In this document: positions 37,278-47,700 of the stretch, in pieces | How the letters are laid out: each line of letters opens with the position of its first letter | How positions within the stretch are numbered: position 1 is the first letter of the stretch | Source: Leptolyngbya sp. PCC 7375 | Lineage (GTDB): Bacteria > Cyanobacteriota > Cyanobacteriia > Phormidesmidales > Phormidesmidaceae | Length of the DNA: 64,000 nucleotides | NCBI RefSeq assembly: GCF_000316115.1 | Contig: NZ_JH993797.1 | Span: 558,001 to 622,000, forward strand | Direction: 5' to 3' | Translations under genes and position numbers: made by a program | The notes under the pieces: generated by a model | The model's input: only the letters and a program-made list of their open reading frames with translations | Told to the model about the DNA's origin: nothing | Database searches by the model: none

Positions 37278-39200
37278 GTGGCATTTAATACCATTCGTCA
37301 AACCCGAGTTCCTTTGCAGTTTACTGGTGAACCTAAGCTGATGAAGCACATTCAAGATGTGCTTCAGATTAGCGGGGCGACACTATTGACGGCAACAATG
37401 CTATGTAGTGCGATCTCAGCTGGTGGCTTAGTGGGTTTAGCCATTAGCTTTCGAAATTTGCCCGATGTGCGATCGCTACGCAACTACATCCCCACCGAAA
37501 CCAGCTACATCTACGACGTAGACGGCACCCTGCTCGATAGCTTGCACGACGAAGCTAACCGAGAAGTGGTAGACCTCAACGAAATTTCCCCCCACCTCAA
37601 GCGCGCGGTTTTGGCCATTGAGGATAGTGACTTTTACGAGCACAGCGGCATCAACCCTGTGGGCATTGGCCGAGCATTTTTAGCCAACTTCCAGGCAGGC
37701 AATACAGTACAGGGTGGTTCAACCATCACCATGCAGCTGATTAAGAATTTATTTTTGAGCCCCCAGCAAGCCATTAGCCGTAAGGTGGCTGAGGTGGTTC
37801 TATCGCTGCGCCTTGAGCAAATTTTCGAGAAAGATGAAATCCTCGAAATGTATCTCAATCAGGTGTATTGGGGTCACAATACCTATGGTGTTGAAACCGC
37901 TGCCCAGAGTTACTTCAATAAGTCATCCAAGGACTTAACCCTGGCTGAAGCTTCCATGATGGCGGGATTGATTAAAGCGCCTGAAGGCCTGAGTCCATTT
38001 GTAGACTACCAGGCTGCAAAGCGAGAGCAGTCTATCGTCCTAGAGCGGATGCAAACGCTGCGATGGATTACCCCAGCCGAAGCCGAGGCTGCGAAAAAAC
38101 AACCCCTGCGCTTGGGTAAAGTCACGTCCTTTGTTTCCAGTAAGGCTCCCTACGTCACTGAAGCTGTTGTCCAGGAGCTGCAGGAACAATTTGGTCAAGA
38201 AGCCGTACTCAAAGGTGGGATGCGAGTGCAGACCACCATTGATATTAAGCTACAGTCCTTAGCTAAACAAACCGTAAAATCGGCCCATGCTAACCGCTTT
38301 GGCAACGGTGCCATCGCCGATCAGATGGCTCTGGTTGCCATCGACCCGCGCACCCATTTTGTAAAGGCCATCGTCGGTGGTGTGGACCATGAAAGCAGCC
38401 AGTTTAATCGGGCTGTTCAGTCGCGTCGTCAGCCAGGATCAGCCTTCAAACCCTTTGTTTATTATGCGGCCTTTGCCTCAGGTCGGTACACCCCTGATAG
38501 CATCGTGGGGGACACACCGGTCACGTATCCCGATGGGTCTGGCTACTATTCACCTAAAAACTATGGTGGTTCCTTTATGGGAAGTATGCCAATTCGGCGG
38601 GCATTAGAGCTGTCCCGTAATATTCCCGCCGTAAAACTGGGGCAGGCTGTGGGCATTTCGCGGGTGATTGACGTAACCCGTACCCTGGGCATTGAGAGCC
38701 CCATGGATCCGGTGATTTCTTTGCCCCTGGGGTCAGCAGATTTAACCCCCATGGAAATGGCTGGAGCCTATGCCACCTTTGCCAATAATGGTTGGCACTC
38801 TGACCCAACCCTGATTGCCCAGGTAACCGACAGTGATGGCAATGTGTTACTTGACAACACGCCTAAACCCCAGCTGGTGCTGGATCCTTGGGCAACAGCG
38901 GCCCTCACGGATGTATTGCGCGGCGTCCTTGAGCGAGGCACGGCCACCAATGCTCGCATTGGTCGACCTGCGGCGGGTAAAACCGGTACCACTGACTCCC
39001 AAAGAGATGTCTGGTTTGTGGGCTATGTACCTCAGCTAGCAGTGGCGATATGGGTTGGTAACGATGACTATACCCCCATGGGCCGAGGGGCAACGGGCGG
39101 TAGCTATGCGGCTCCAATCTGGCGAGACTATATGGTCCAAGCGTTGCGCAATGAGCCGGTTCAGAACTTCCGTCGTCCGTCAGAATTCATTCGTCCGTAG
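37278..39200 (+). CDS. Class A penicillin-binding protein (glycosyltransferase/transpeptidase)
   Basis: A 640-residue bifunctional peptidoglycan synthase. It has an N-terminal membrane anchor (about 33-57) and a glycosyltransferase GT51 domain with catalytic E115 in AIEDSDFYEHSG and GGSTITMQLIKN. The transpeptidase domain has S388 in SxxK (GSAFKPF), SRN in ELSRNIPA and KTGTT. It polymerises lipid II and cross-links it in the periplasm. The GTG start at 37278 has AAGGA upstream; an ATG at 37341 is an alternative. The next gene begins 30 bases after its stop. Confidence 0.94.
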   Translation: MAFNTIRQTRVPLQFTGEPKLMKHIQDVLQISGATLLTATMLCSAISAGGLVGLAISFRNLPDVRSLRNYIPTETSYIYDVDGTLLDSLHDEANREVVDLNEISPHLKRAVLAIEDSDFYEHSGINPVGIGRAFLANFQAGNTVQGGSTITMQLIKNLFLSPQQAISRKVAEVVLSLRLEQIFEKDEILEMYLNQVYWGHNTYGVETAAQSYFNKSSKDLTLAEASMMAGLIKAPEGLSPFVDYQAAKREQSIVLERMQTLRWITPAEAEAAKKQPLRLGKVTSFVSSKAPYVTEAVVQELQEQFGQEAVLKGGMRVQTTIDIKLQSLAKQTVKSAHANRFGNGAIADQMALVAIDPRTHFVKAIVGGVDHESSQFNRAVQSRRQPGSAFKPFVYYAAFASGRYTPDSIVGDTPVTYPDGSGYYSPKNYGGSFMGSMPIRRALELSRNIPAVKLGQAVGISRVIDVTRTLGIESPMDPVISLPLGSADLTPMEMAGAYATFANNGWHSDPTLIAQVTDSDGNVLLDNTPKPQLVLDPWATAALTDVLRGVLERGTATNARIGRPAAGKTGTTDSQRDVWFVGYVPQLAVAIWVGNDDYTPMGRGATGGSYAAPIWRDYMVQALRNEPVQNFRRPSEFIRP

Positions 39201-39229
39201 GGTGGGCAAAAACGAGAGCATAGGCTGAC

Positions 39230-40546
39230 ATGTTTGATGGGGATAACGTTACCGAGGCTGGTGAGTCGCTGCATGGCTTGCTCAAGCAATATGAACAGGC
39301 CATTGCTGCTTTAGAGCCGTCTGGCTACGCCCCCCAGGTGATTTTGGAAACGTTGTTGGTGCGCGATCGCATCCAAAGCTTATTAAAAGATGGCACCCTC
39401 AAGGCTCCAAATTTGGTACATCTAGATCAGTTAGATGCCCAGCTAAAACCCCACGAAGATTCCCTTAGTAAAGCGTCAGACCTGGGACGATGGCGAGATA
39501 TCTATCAGCCGCAGCCAGATGCATGGTGGTGGTATCCGACCGCGAAGGATGCTAAACAGCAAAATCGTTACGATTGGCTTTGGAATGGTCTGTCGATTGG
39601 TTTTTTAACCGTATCAGCTAGTTTAATTTTGAATACGGCATCGCGGTTTTGGAGTGGCGGCATTGCATCAGCGGGGACGCTAGCAGTGGCAGCCCAAAGT
39701 GTGTTGACACTGATTGTAGGAAAAGGGGCGCTGACAGACTCCGGGCGAAAAGCTTGGGAACAAATTTTGAAACGGCGTGGTGTGCCTGAGTACCACTGGC
39801 AGGAATGGAGCTGTGGGGCAGCGGGCGGTGTGTTTTTGGCAGTGGCAGGCATCCATGGATCAATGCCATTGTTTGCTACCTGGTACAACGGTTGGGGTCT
39901 GAAGGATTATGAAAATGATCGGTTGGCCAGTGCATTGCAGAACTATCAGGTGGCCCTTAACTTAAGCCCTGACTATGCGGAGGCGTACTACCACCTGGGG
40001 GTACTGTACGAAGATCTACAACAGCAGCAAGATGCGATTGAGTCGTATCAGTTTGTGGTAGAGCGGGGTCCTGAGGTTGTTGATACACAAACCTGGTTAG
40101 AGGCGAATAACAATTTAGGTCGGCTATACATTTTGCAAGAAGATTATCGGGCGGCGGTCACACTACTGCTACAGGGATCTGATGAGGTACAAAGCGATGC
40201 GACAGACATAGATTCAGATCTGGCAAAGGTCCACTACAATTTGCTAAAGAATTTAGGCTGGGCTCGATTAGAGCAAGAACGTTATGCAGAAGCTGAAACC
40301 TCTCTAGATGAGTCAATTCTGGTATTAGAAGAAAATCTGTCTAACGATGAGTCTGTCCGTAATCGAGGTTCGGCCTATTGTTTAATGGCTCAGGTGTTAG
40401 ATGCTCAAGAACTGTCCGATGAAGCCGAAGAATTTTGGGAAACGTGCTTGATCGCAGCCAATGCCGGTAATCCGGATGAGGATACCTGGCTGGGGGTATA
40501 TGAGCAAAGAATACAAGCTGAGGAAGCAGAAGACATTGGCGGATAA
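39230..40546 (+). CDS. Membrane-anchored TPR protein, 438 aa
   Basis: The soluble N-terminal region (1-120) is followed by about three hydrophobic helices (about 122-146, 142-165 and 200-220) and a C-terminal tetratricopeptide region (about 222-430). TPR motifs include ALNLSPDYAEAYYHLGVLYEDLQQQQDAIESYQ and NNLGRLYILQEDYRAAVTLLLQ. The role is probably protein docking at the membrane. It lies between the PBP gene and a FecR-like gene only 3 bases downstream, so these are likely co-transcribed. No enzyme domain is visible. Confidence 0.78.
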   Translation: MFDGDNVTEAGESLHGLLKQYEQAIAALEPSGYAPQVILETLLVRDRIQSLLKDGTLKAPNLVHLDQLDAQLKPHEDSLSKASDLGRWRDIYQPQPDAWWWYPTAKDAKQQNRYDWLWNGLSIGFLTVSASLILNTASRFWSGGIASAGTLAVAAQSVLTLIVGKGALTDSGRKAWEQILKRRGVPEYHWQEWSCGAAGGVFLAVAGIHGSMPLFATWYNGWGLKDYENDRLASALQNYQVALNLSPDYAEAYYHLGVLYEDLQQQQDAIESYQFVVERGPEVVDTQTWLEANNNLGRLYILQEDYRAAVTLLLQGSDEVQSDATDIDSDLAKVHYNLLKNLGWARLEQERYAEAETSLDESILVLEENLSNDESVRNRGSAYCLMAQVLDAQELSDEAEEFWETCLIAANAGNPDEDTWLGVYEQRIQAEEAEDIGG

Positions 40547-40549
40547 GAG

Positions 40550-41785
40550 ATGCGTAAGGAAGTAATCGAACGACTTAAGAGTCTGGGCGATAGGTGGTTC
40601 CCCTTGGCAAGGAGAACCGTCAGGGAGGGGGCTTCGATATTTGCGCCTTCGATCGGGACCCCTCCGCTACGTTTGCCATGTTACGAAACAATTCGCCAGC
40701 AGAATCTTCCTAATTACCAAAACCTTAGTATTCTCGCTTTTTCGCTTGTACTACAAGGACTTCTCCCAACAGCGGCTCTGGCCTCTGCTCGTATTGTTAG
40801 CATTCAGCGAGGAACTGTTCAGGTACAGCGTCGAGGCAGTTCTGGCTATGTGCAAGGACGAGTCGGCACACAGCTAAATCCAGGGGATGCGTTAATTATT
40901 CCCAATCGCAAGACACGGGTGCGGGTGCAGTGCCCCAGTGGAGCCAGGCGACGGGCAACGGCAGGACGACGATCAGGCATGCGGGTGATTTGTCCAGATT
41001 TGGCCCGGTCGACGGATCCGCGTAATGACAATGATTTATTGCAGTTGCTGGTTGGTCAGTTTCCCTATAAGCCACAGGTTTTAGACACGGTGCCAGGGTT
41101 TTATTGGCCTGGCTTGGTAGGTGTGGATGAATATCAAGTGCAGCTATTACAGCAGGAGTATGTGCAGCCGGAATCGGAGGATGCGTTTACCTTTGCGCCA
41201 CCGGAGTTGGTGGAGACGGTGGTGTGGGAATCGACAGTGTTAGGCAGCAGTCTGGTGTATGACGGCCCTGAATTTGAGCCGGGGGAGCGGTATCGGTTTC
41301 AGGTAATGGCTGGGACTGAGTTGCACTATCGTGTGGCGTTTCAGGGACTGGAATTAGAGAAACAGGAAGAGGTTAGTGGTGCTGTTGCGGATCTGACGAA
41401 TGGCGATGTGTTGCCCATGGCCTATGTGCATCTGGAGCAGGGACTGTTTTGGGAGGTGATTGGCACGCTGCGACCGGTAGTGGAAGCGGGCGGCGCTTCG
41501 ACAGAAATGCATCGGTTATTAGCGGAGAGTTATTTGCGGGTGGGGCTACCTGGTTTGGCGGAAACGCACTATGGTGCGGCGGTGGCACTGGCGGATGAAA
41601 GTGGTGAGGTGAGGACGCGGGCTGAGGGCTGGGTTGGGTTGGCAAAGGTGGCGGCAATACAGCAGGATGAGGCGTTGGTGCGGCAGCGGTTGGTGGCGGC
41701 GCAGGTGTTGTATAGGGCACTGGAAGTGGATGAGGGATGGTTGGAGACTATTGAGGTTTGGTTGGCGGGGTTAGAAGAGAACTAA
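40550..41785 (+). CDS. FecR-like/TPR protein of the CHAT cluster, 411 aa
   Basis: It starts three bases after the previous stop. A 50-residue basic N-terminal tail precedes a hydrophobic segment ending AALASA, so it is probably exported or anchored. Next comes a FecR/LysM-like beta region (VQRRGSSGYVQGRVGTQLNPGDALIIPNRKTRVRVQCPSG) and a C-terminal helical repeat region (LLAESYLRVGLPGLAETHYGAAVALADES). FecR-like proteins beside TPR-CHAT proteins are a recurrent cyanobacterial arrangement. The last 400 bases are markedly G-rich. Confidence 0.7.
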   Translation: MRKEVIERLKSLGDRWFPLARRTVREGASIFAPSIGTPPLRLPCYETIRQQNLPNYQNLSILAFSLVLQGLLPTAALASARIVSIQRGTVQVQRRGSSGYVQGRVGTQLNPGDALIIPNRKTRVRVQCPSGARRRATAGRRSGMRVICPDLARSTDPRNDNDLLQLLVGQFPYKPQVLDTVPGFYWPGLVGVDEYQVQLLQQEYVQPESEDAFTFAPPELVETVVWESTVLGSSLVYDGPEFEPGERYRFQVMAGTELHYRVAFQGLELEKQEEVSGAVADLTNGDVLPMAYVHLEQGLFWEVIGTLRPVVEAGGASTEMHRLLAESYLRVGLPGLAETHYGAAVALADESGEVRTRAEGWVGLAKVAAIQQDEALVRQRLVAAQVLYRALEVDEGWLETIEVWLAGLEEN

Positions 41786-41918
41786 CTTGATCGTCGTTAG
41801 TATTTTGTGAACAAACTTAAAGGGGCAGACTAGTCGTGTGGTAGCGTCGACTTCAAAAAAGGGGGCAGACTAACATATAGAGCTTTTTGGGTTATTCCCG
41901 TCTATCTAATTTTAGCTA

Positions 41919-44657
41919 ATGCCCCAATCCTACCTAGTTCTTAATACTTTGCTAGTTGTTACCTCGTTAGGTGTACTATCACCTCAGGTGGTCAGAGCAG
42001 TAATGTTGTCCGAAAAGTCTGTCTCGTTACAATCAGGGTATCGCCTAGAAGGACTGCCAAGTTCAGATTTACCTCTAGCAGAGCCAAAAAGGATAACCCA
42101 GGTTAATCCAAGACAATTAGAAGCAGATCGATTACTAAATGAAGGCATTGAGCAATATAAACGTGGTGATTGGAAAGCATCACTGATAACCGCGCAACAA
42201 GCATTGGCGATTTATCAAGAAATTAGTAGTCGCGAAGGTAAAGCCAAAGCCCTGTTTATTATTGGTGCCCTGAATCGTTTGTTGGGAAACTATCCAAAGG
42301 CGTTGAATTACTATGCCCAAAGTCTAGTAATTACGAGAGAAATTGGTGATCGTGTTTATGAAGCCAGCGTTCTCAATGGCATTGGTATTGTGAATCAGTT
42401 GTTAGGTAATTATTCAGAAGCGCTAAATTACTATACCCAAAGTCTGATAATCAAAAGAGAACTCGATGATCTCGTGGGTGAATCTTCAACTCTCAATAAC
42501 ATTGGCAGTGTGAATCAATTGTTAGGAAACTACCCAGAGGCATTAAATTACTATACTCAAAGTTTAATGATCACAAGGGAACTTGGTGATCGCACGACTG
42601 AAGCTGCAGTTCTTATTAACACTGGCAGTGTGAATCAATTGTTAGGAAACTACCCAGAGGCATTAAATTACTATACTCAAAGTTTAGTGATCACAAGAGA
42701 ACTTGGCGATCTCGCAACTGAAGCTCAGGCCCTCAACAACATTGGCGAGTTAAATCGTTTATTAGGAAACTACCCAGAGGCATTAAATTACTATACTCAA
42801 AGTTTAGTGATCACAAGGGAACTTGGCGATCGTAGAACTGAAGCCCTAACCCTCAACAACATTGGCGAGTTGAATCGCTTGTTAGAAAACTATTCGGAGG
42901 CATTAAATTACTATACCCAAAGTTTGATGACTAAAAGAGAACTTAGGGATCGTGCAAATGAAGCCATAACTCTTGCAAATATGGGTTTTTCCTTTAAATC
43001 TCAAGGCAAACCTGTATTGGCAATAGTCTTTTTTAAACAGGCCATTAATATCTATGAGGATATTCGTAGCAACATTCAAGTTCTCGACCGATCTTCACAA
43101 GAGAGTTTTAAGGCTACCATTGAAGACCGCTATCGAACCCTGGCTGACTTGCTTCTACAGCAAAACCGAGTGATAGAGGCTCAGCGAGTAATCGACTTGC
43201 TCAAAGTTCAAGAGCTAGACGATACATTACGCGGTGTGCGAGGTACCCCATCCACCTCATCCGGTGTGCCTCTGCTTGAAGAAGAAAAAATCCTTTTGGC
43301 TGAAAGTCAGCGCATTTTCCAACAAGGCATAGTCATCTCTCAAGAACTGAGCGCACTCAGACAAATCCCATTAGCAGAGCGCACCACTGCCAACAACGAG
43401 CGCATCTTTGCCCTGGAAAACCAGCAAGCAGAAATACTCACCGCATTTCTCACCTTTGTCGCCAGCCCTGAAGTAGCCAACCTGATCGCTAACCTCAGTG
43501 ATATTGCCAAACAGGGAGACCTGGTCACCAAACTAGCCAGCGACGAATTTATCAACCTACGCAACAACCTGGCCGACATCGAAAACGCAGCCCTGATTTA
43601 CCCCCTAATTCTTGAAAACCGCTTAGAGTTGGTGCTGGTCACCAGCAGCGGCCCACCCACCCACTACCCCATCACCGTTGATGAAGACACCCTGAGGGAC
43701 ACCGTCTTTGAGTTTCAACAGACATTACGAGATAAAACCAGCACCCCCGAACCCCTAGCCCAAAAGCTTTACGACTGGATTATCCCAGCAGACTTAGAAA
43801 CTGCCCTTACCCAGCAGGACATCGAAACCATTCTCTATGCCCCAGATGGCATTTTGCGCTATATCCCCTTAGCCGCTCTCCATGATGGTGATCAATGGCT
43901 GATAGAGCGCTACCAAATTAACCACATCACCGCCGCCAGTCTCACCGATCTTAACCTGGAGGATGATCCAGAACCTTTAGTGCTGGCAGGAGCATTTAGC
44001 GAGGGCAATCATCCTAGCCCAGCGGGTGACCTGTGGGGCTTACCCTACGCTGGTTTAGAAGTGGAAAACCTGGCTAAACTATTGCCCACCAGTCCACTCC
44101 TACTCAATAAAGAGTTTTCATTAGCAGGTACAGTCCCGCTGATGAATGACCACACCATTGTGCACTTTGCTACCCATGCCGCCTTTATGGTGGAGTCGCC
44201 CCTAGAGTCATTTATTATGTTTGGCAATGGCGATCGCCTTACCTTGCAAGAGCTAAAAAACTGGCGTGGACGCTTTAGCAATGTGGACCTGATGGTTCTG
44301 AGTGCCTGTGAAACTGGTGTAGGCAATGTACGCGATGCCGATGGTGAGGAAATCTTGGGCTTTGGCTATCTGATGCAGGCAGCGGGAGCCAGTGCGGCCA
44401 TGGCATCTCTCTGGCAGGTAAGTGATGGCGGCACTCAGATACTGATGACCGAGTTTTACCAAGCGCTAAAAAATGGCATGGGCAAAGCCGAAGCTCTACA
44501 GCATGCGCAACGGAAGCTGATTGATGGTAAGGGTGTTAACTTAACGGATGTGGAACGTATTATTGGCCAGCGCCCAGCCGATGCTGAAACCATTTATAGT
44601 CAGCTTAGCCATCCTTATTATTGGGCACCGTTTATTCTGATTGGCAACGGATTGTAA
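41919..44657 (+). CDS. Exported TPR-CHAT protease 1
   Basis: A 912-residue protein with a probable signal peptide (LNTLLVVTSLGVLSPQVVRA). About seven TPR units of 40 residues follow (residues about 75-380; consensus LNNIGxxNxLLGNYPEALNY), then a linker helix region and a C-terminal CHAT domain (about 590-912). The CHAT His-Cys dyad is visible as H753 (HFATHAAF) and C797 (LSACETG), and the domain ends HPYYWAPFILIGNGL. CHAT domains are caspase-fold cysteine proteases; HetF and the CRISPR-linked TPR-CHAT are the best-known examples. First of four tandem homologues. Confidence 0.9.
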   Translation: MPQSYLVLNTLLVVTSLGVLSPQVVRAVMLSEKSVSLQSGYRLEGLPSSDLPLAEPKRITQVNPRQLEADRLLNEGIEQYKRGDWKASLITAQQALAIYQEISSREGKAKALFIIGALNRLLGNYPKALNYYAQSLVITREIGDRVYEASVLNGIGIVNQLLGNYSEALNYYTQSLIIKRELDDLVGESSTLNNIGSVNQLLGNYPEALNYYTQSLMITRELGDRTTEAAVLINTGSVNQLLGNYPEALNYYTQSLVITRELGDLATEAQALNNIGELNRLLGNYPEALNYYTQSLVITRELGDRRTEALTLNNIGELNRLLENYSEALNYYTQSLMTKRELRDRANEAITLANMGFSFKSQGKPVLAIVFFKQAINIYEDIRSNIQVLDRSSQESFKATIEDRYRTLADLLLQQNRVIEAQRVIDLLKVQELDDTLRGVRGTPSTSSGVPLLEEEKILLAESQRIFQQGIVISQELSALRQIPLAERTTANNERIFALENQQAEILTAFLTFVASPEVANLIANLSDIAKQGDLVTKLASDEFINLRNNLADIENAALIYPLILENRLELVLVTSSGPPTHYPITVDEDTLRDTVFEFQQTLRDKTSTPEPLAQKLYDWIIPADLETALTQQDIETILYAPDGILRYIPLAALHDGDQWLIERYQINHITAASLTDLNLEDDPEPLVLAGAFSEGNHPSPAGDLWGLPYAGLEVENLAKLLPTSPLLLNKEFSLAGTVPLMNDHTIVHFATHAAFMVESPLESFIMFGNGDRLTLQELKNWRGRFSNVDLMVLSACETGVGNVRDADGEEILGFGYLMQAAGASAAMASLWQVSDGGTQILMTEFYQALKNGMGKAEALQHAQRKLIDGKGVNLTDVERIIGQRPADAETIYSQLSHPYYWAPFILIGNGL

Positions 44658-44740
44658 ACCTAAATAGCCTAAATACAGTCACGTTTGCTCAAGCCAGTTA
44701 AATTCTTGAAGGAAGTCGACGATCTTGCTGGGAGTAAACC

Positions 44741-47700
44741 ATGATGGCAGGAATAGCAACTGGATTACTGGCTACGGTTTTAATTACGGGTGGTTTCTCT
44801 GCTCAGTCCGTAGTAGGGTGGGCCAAACCGGCGAATAGCTCCCAAACCACATCTGTTGCCTTCGTTATAGATGATGCTATTGCCCAAGCCCAGACTCAGC
44901 AACGTCAGGGCCAATGGCCAGACGCGATCGCAACCTACAAAACTATTCTCTCAAATTCAGAGAGTACAGCCTTACAACAAGCCCAAGCCGCTTACCAAAT
45001 AGGCCGCCTCCATCGCCAACTACGGCAGTTTGTCAATGCAATTCCCTATTTAGAACAAGCCCAAACCCAGTATCAAGCGGCAGATAATCCCCTGGGAGAG
45101 GCTGAAACTCTGACTGAACTGGCCTATGTTTATCTATTATTTGAACGTGAGACACTGGCCTCTGAAACGTTAGAGCAGGCAAAACAGCTATTCCAGCCTT
45201 TGTCAGATGGCTCTAGTATCTTTAAACAAAGCCTACAGGCAGATATTAGTCGTACCGAGGCAATTATTCAATTTCGACTGGAACAGTATGCTGCTGCCAG
45301 GGCGCTGGCTAAAATCGCGATCGTAAACTATCAACAACTGGTCGATAATCCTGATCCAGACAGTCCTGTCGAGGCCATTCTGCAAAACCAATTGCAGGTT
45401 GTTTTACAAACTCGAAATGTGGGTCTGGTGGATTTTGTTAACAATGACTTTGACTCTGCTATTACGATCCTGACCGAGGTGATTGAGGGTCTGGAAACCA
45501 TTTATGCCGAGTATCAACGGTTAGGGAACACAACCGGCATCGCCACCACTCAACATTATCTATGTGAAACCTATAGCTTTGTGGGCGCTTCTCAACCGGC
45601 CTTAGGGTACTGTCAAGAGGCCCTGGCCACCTTTCAATCTTTGAACTATGGCCACTGGACAGGTCAAATGTTACAGAGTATTGGCTCAATTTATTATTTT
45701 GCTGAACCAAACGATGTCGGGTTGCAGACCGAGGCGGAGGCTCAGCAACAATCGCGTCGGTTTCAAGAACAGGCCATTGCCGCCATGGCAGCAGTTGGTG
45801 ATGCCTGGAAGGTGGCAGAATATCAGCTGAGCCTGGGGGAAAACTATTTTTTTGTAGGCGACTATGATAGGGCCTTTGAGTTAGAGAACCAGGCATTGGC
45901 CACCTATGAAGATCTTTTGGAGACACCCTATGGAGAGATTTTAGGAGCCCCTTATCAAGTAGGGCAGGCGTTACTATTCAGGGGAGATGTCTTTTATCAG
46001 CGGGGAGACTATACCACTGCCTTAGAAGACTATCGCCGGGCTGAGGAAATTTATGCACCACTGTCTCAAGTACCGTTAGCCACCCTGGAAGAAAAGCGTT
46101 CCCTGGGCTATGCCCATCTAGATTTGGGGCGTACCTATGAGAAATTGGCGCGCTATGGAGATGCGATCTCATCTCTAGAGCAAGCTCTGGCCATTGGTCG
46201 AGACTTTTATGAGCCCTTTACCGAGAGCATGGCCCTGGATGGTCTGGCTAATATTTCTCTGGAGCTAGGCGAGTCTGCTCAACAAGAGACCTTATCAGCT
46301 GAAGCGGAGGAGGTGCGATCGCAGCGGCGAGAGTATCGTATTGGGTTGTTTGAGGCACCAGAAGATAACTTGGCTAATCTGTCACCCGAGGAACAATTGG
46401 CCGCCGCCCAGGAATTTGGCAGTCAGCAACAGGAGGGCTACGCCTATACATCTATTGGGCTAGAAGCTTACTATAACAATGATTATGAGAATGCCCTTGT
46501 GGCCTTTCATCAGGCGATTGCTATCCATCAAAAGGTGGGGGATATCCCAGCGGTGGCCAGTTCGTGGAGTATGGTTGGTCTCAGCTATGAGGGTTTGGGT
46601 CAGCTAGAGGCAGCCACTCTGGCATTTCAGAAATCCCTGGCCCTACATCGTCAAACAGGCGATCGCTTTCAGGCACGGGTGACCTTGCGAGATCTTGCCT
46701 ATGTTTATTTTCAGCGAAATCAACCGGAAATTGCGATCGCATTTTACAAAGAAGCGGTGACTGTTAGCGAAGTCTTACGGGACGAATTAGAAACACTTCC
46801 CCTGGCCCGACAAGCATCCTATGTGCAAAGTGTGGAAGCCACCTATCGGTTTCTAGCAGACTTGTTATTGCAGCAGGGACGAATTCTAGAAGCACAGCAA
46901 GTCTTAGAACTGTTAAAGGTCCAAGAAATTCGTAACTATATTGATGACCAGCGGGCTGTTAATAGTGCTAGCGGTGTTACCCTACTGCCCCAGGAAGAAT
47001 CGCTGTTAATCAGCCACGGCAGCCTGGTGGAATTTGGTAAAACGGTATCTCAATGTGAACAGAGCCGCTGTGACCAGCTCAGCAAGCTTCGCAATCAGCG
47101 CGATGATCTGGCGCGGGCCTATCAAGATAATGTGGATAAACTGTCTAGCTTTATTCGTGAGCAGTTGGCGGCTGATCAGGCCTTATTAGACCCAGAAGAT
47201 TTAGGCGGTCAGGCCAGGGAAATCCTTAAACAACAGCCTGGTACGGTGGTTATTTATCCGTTAGTGCTAGAGGATAAGCTGTGGTTGCTGTGGGCTACGG
47301 AAGGCCGAGTGGTCAGTCGTCGGGAGATTGCAGTCAGTCGTTCTGAGGTGGCCAATGCGGTGGTGCAAATGCGTCAACTGTTGGATAACCCCAGGTCGGA
47401 TATTGATACCCTACAAGCGACAGGACAACAGCTGTATCAATGGTTAGTTCAACCCATTGAAGAAGAATTAGAGGCGGGGAGCATTACAAATCTGGTGTTT
47501 GCCCTGGACCGTAACCTGCGCTATGTGCCCATGGCGGTTCTCCATGATGGGGAGCAATATCTAGTTGAGAAATATGGCATCAGTCATATTTTGTCAGAGG
47601 AGCTGACGGACTGGCGCGATCGCTTTCCTGCTGACATAAGCGTTTTAGCAGCTGGGGTTTCAGCGGGTACAGCGGAGTTTAATCCGTTGCCCTATGTGCC

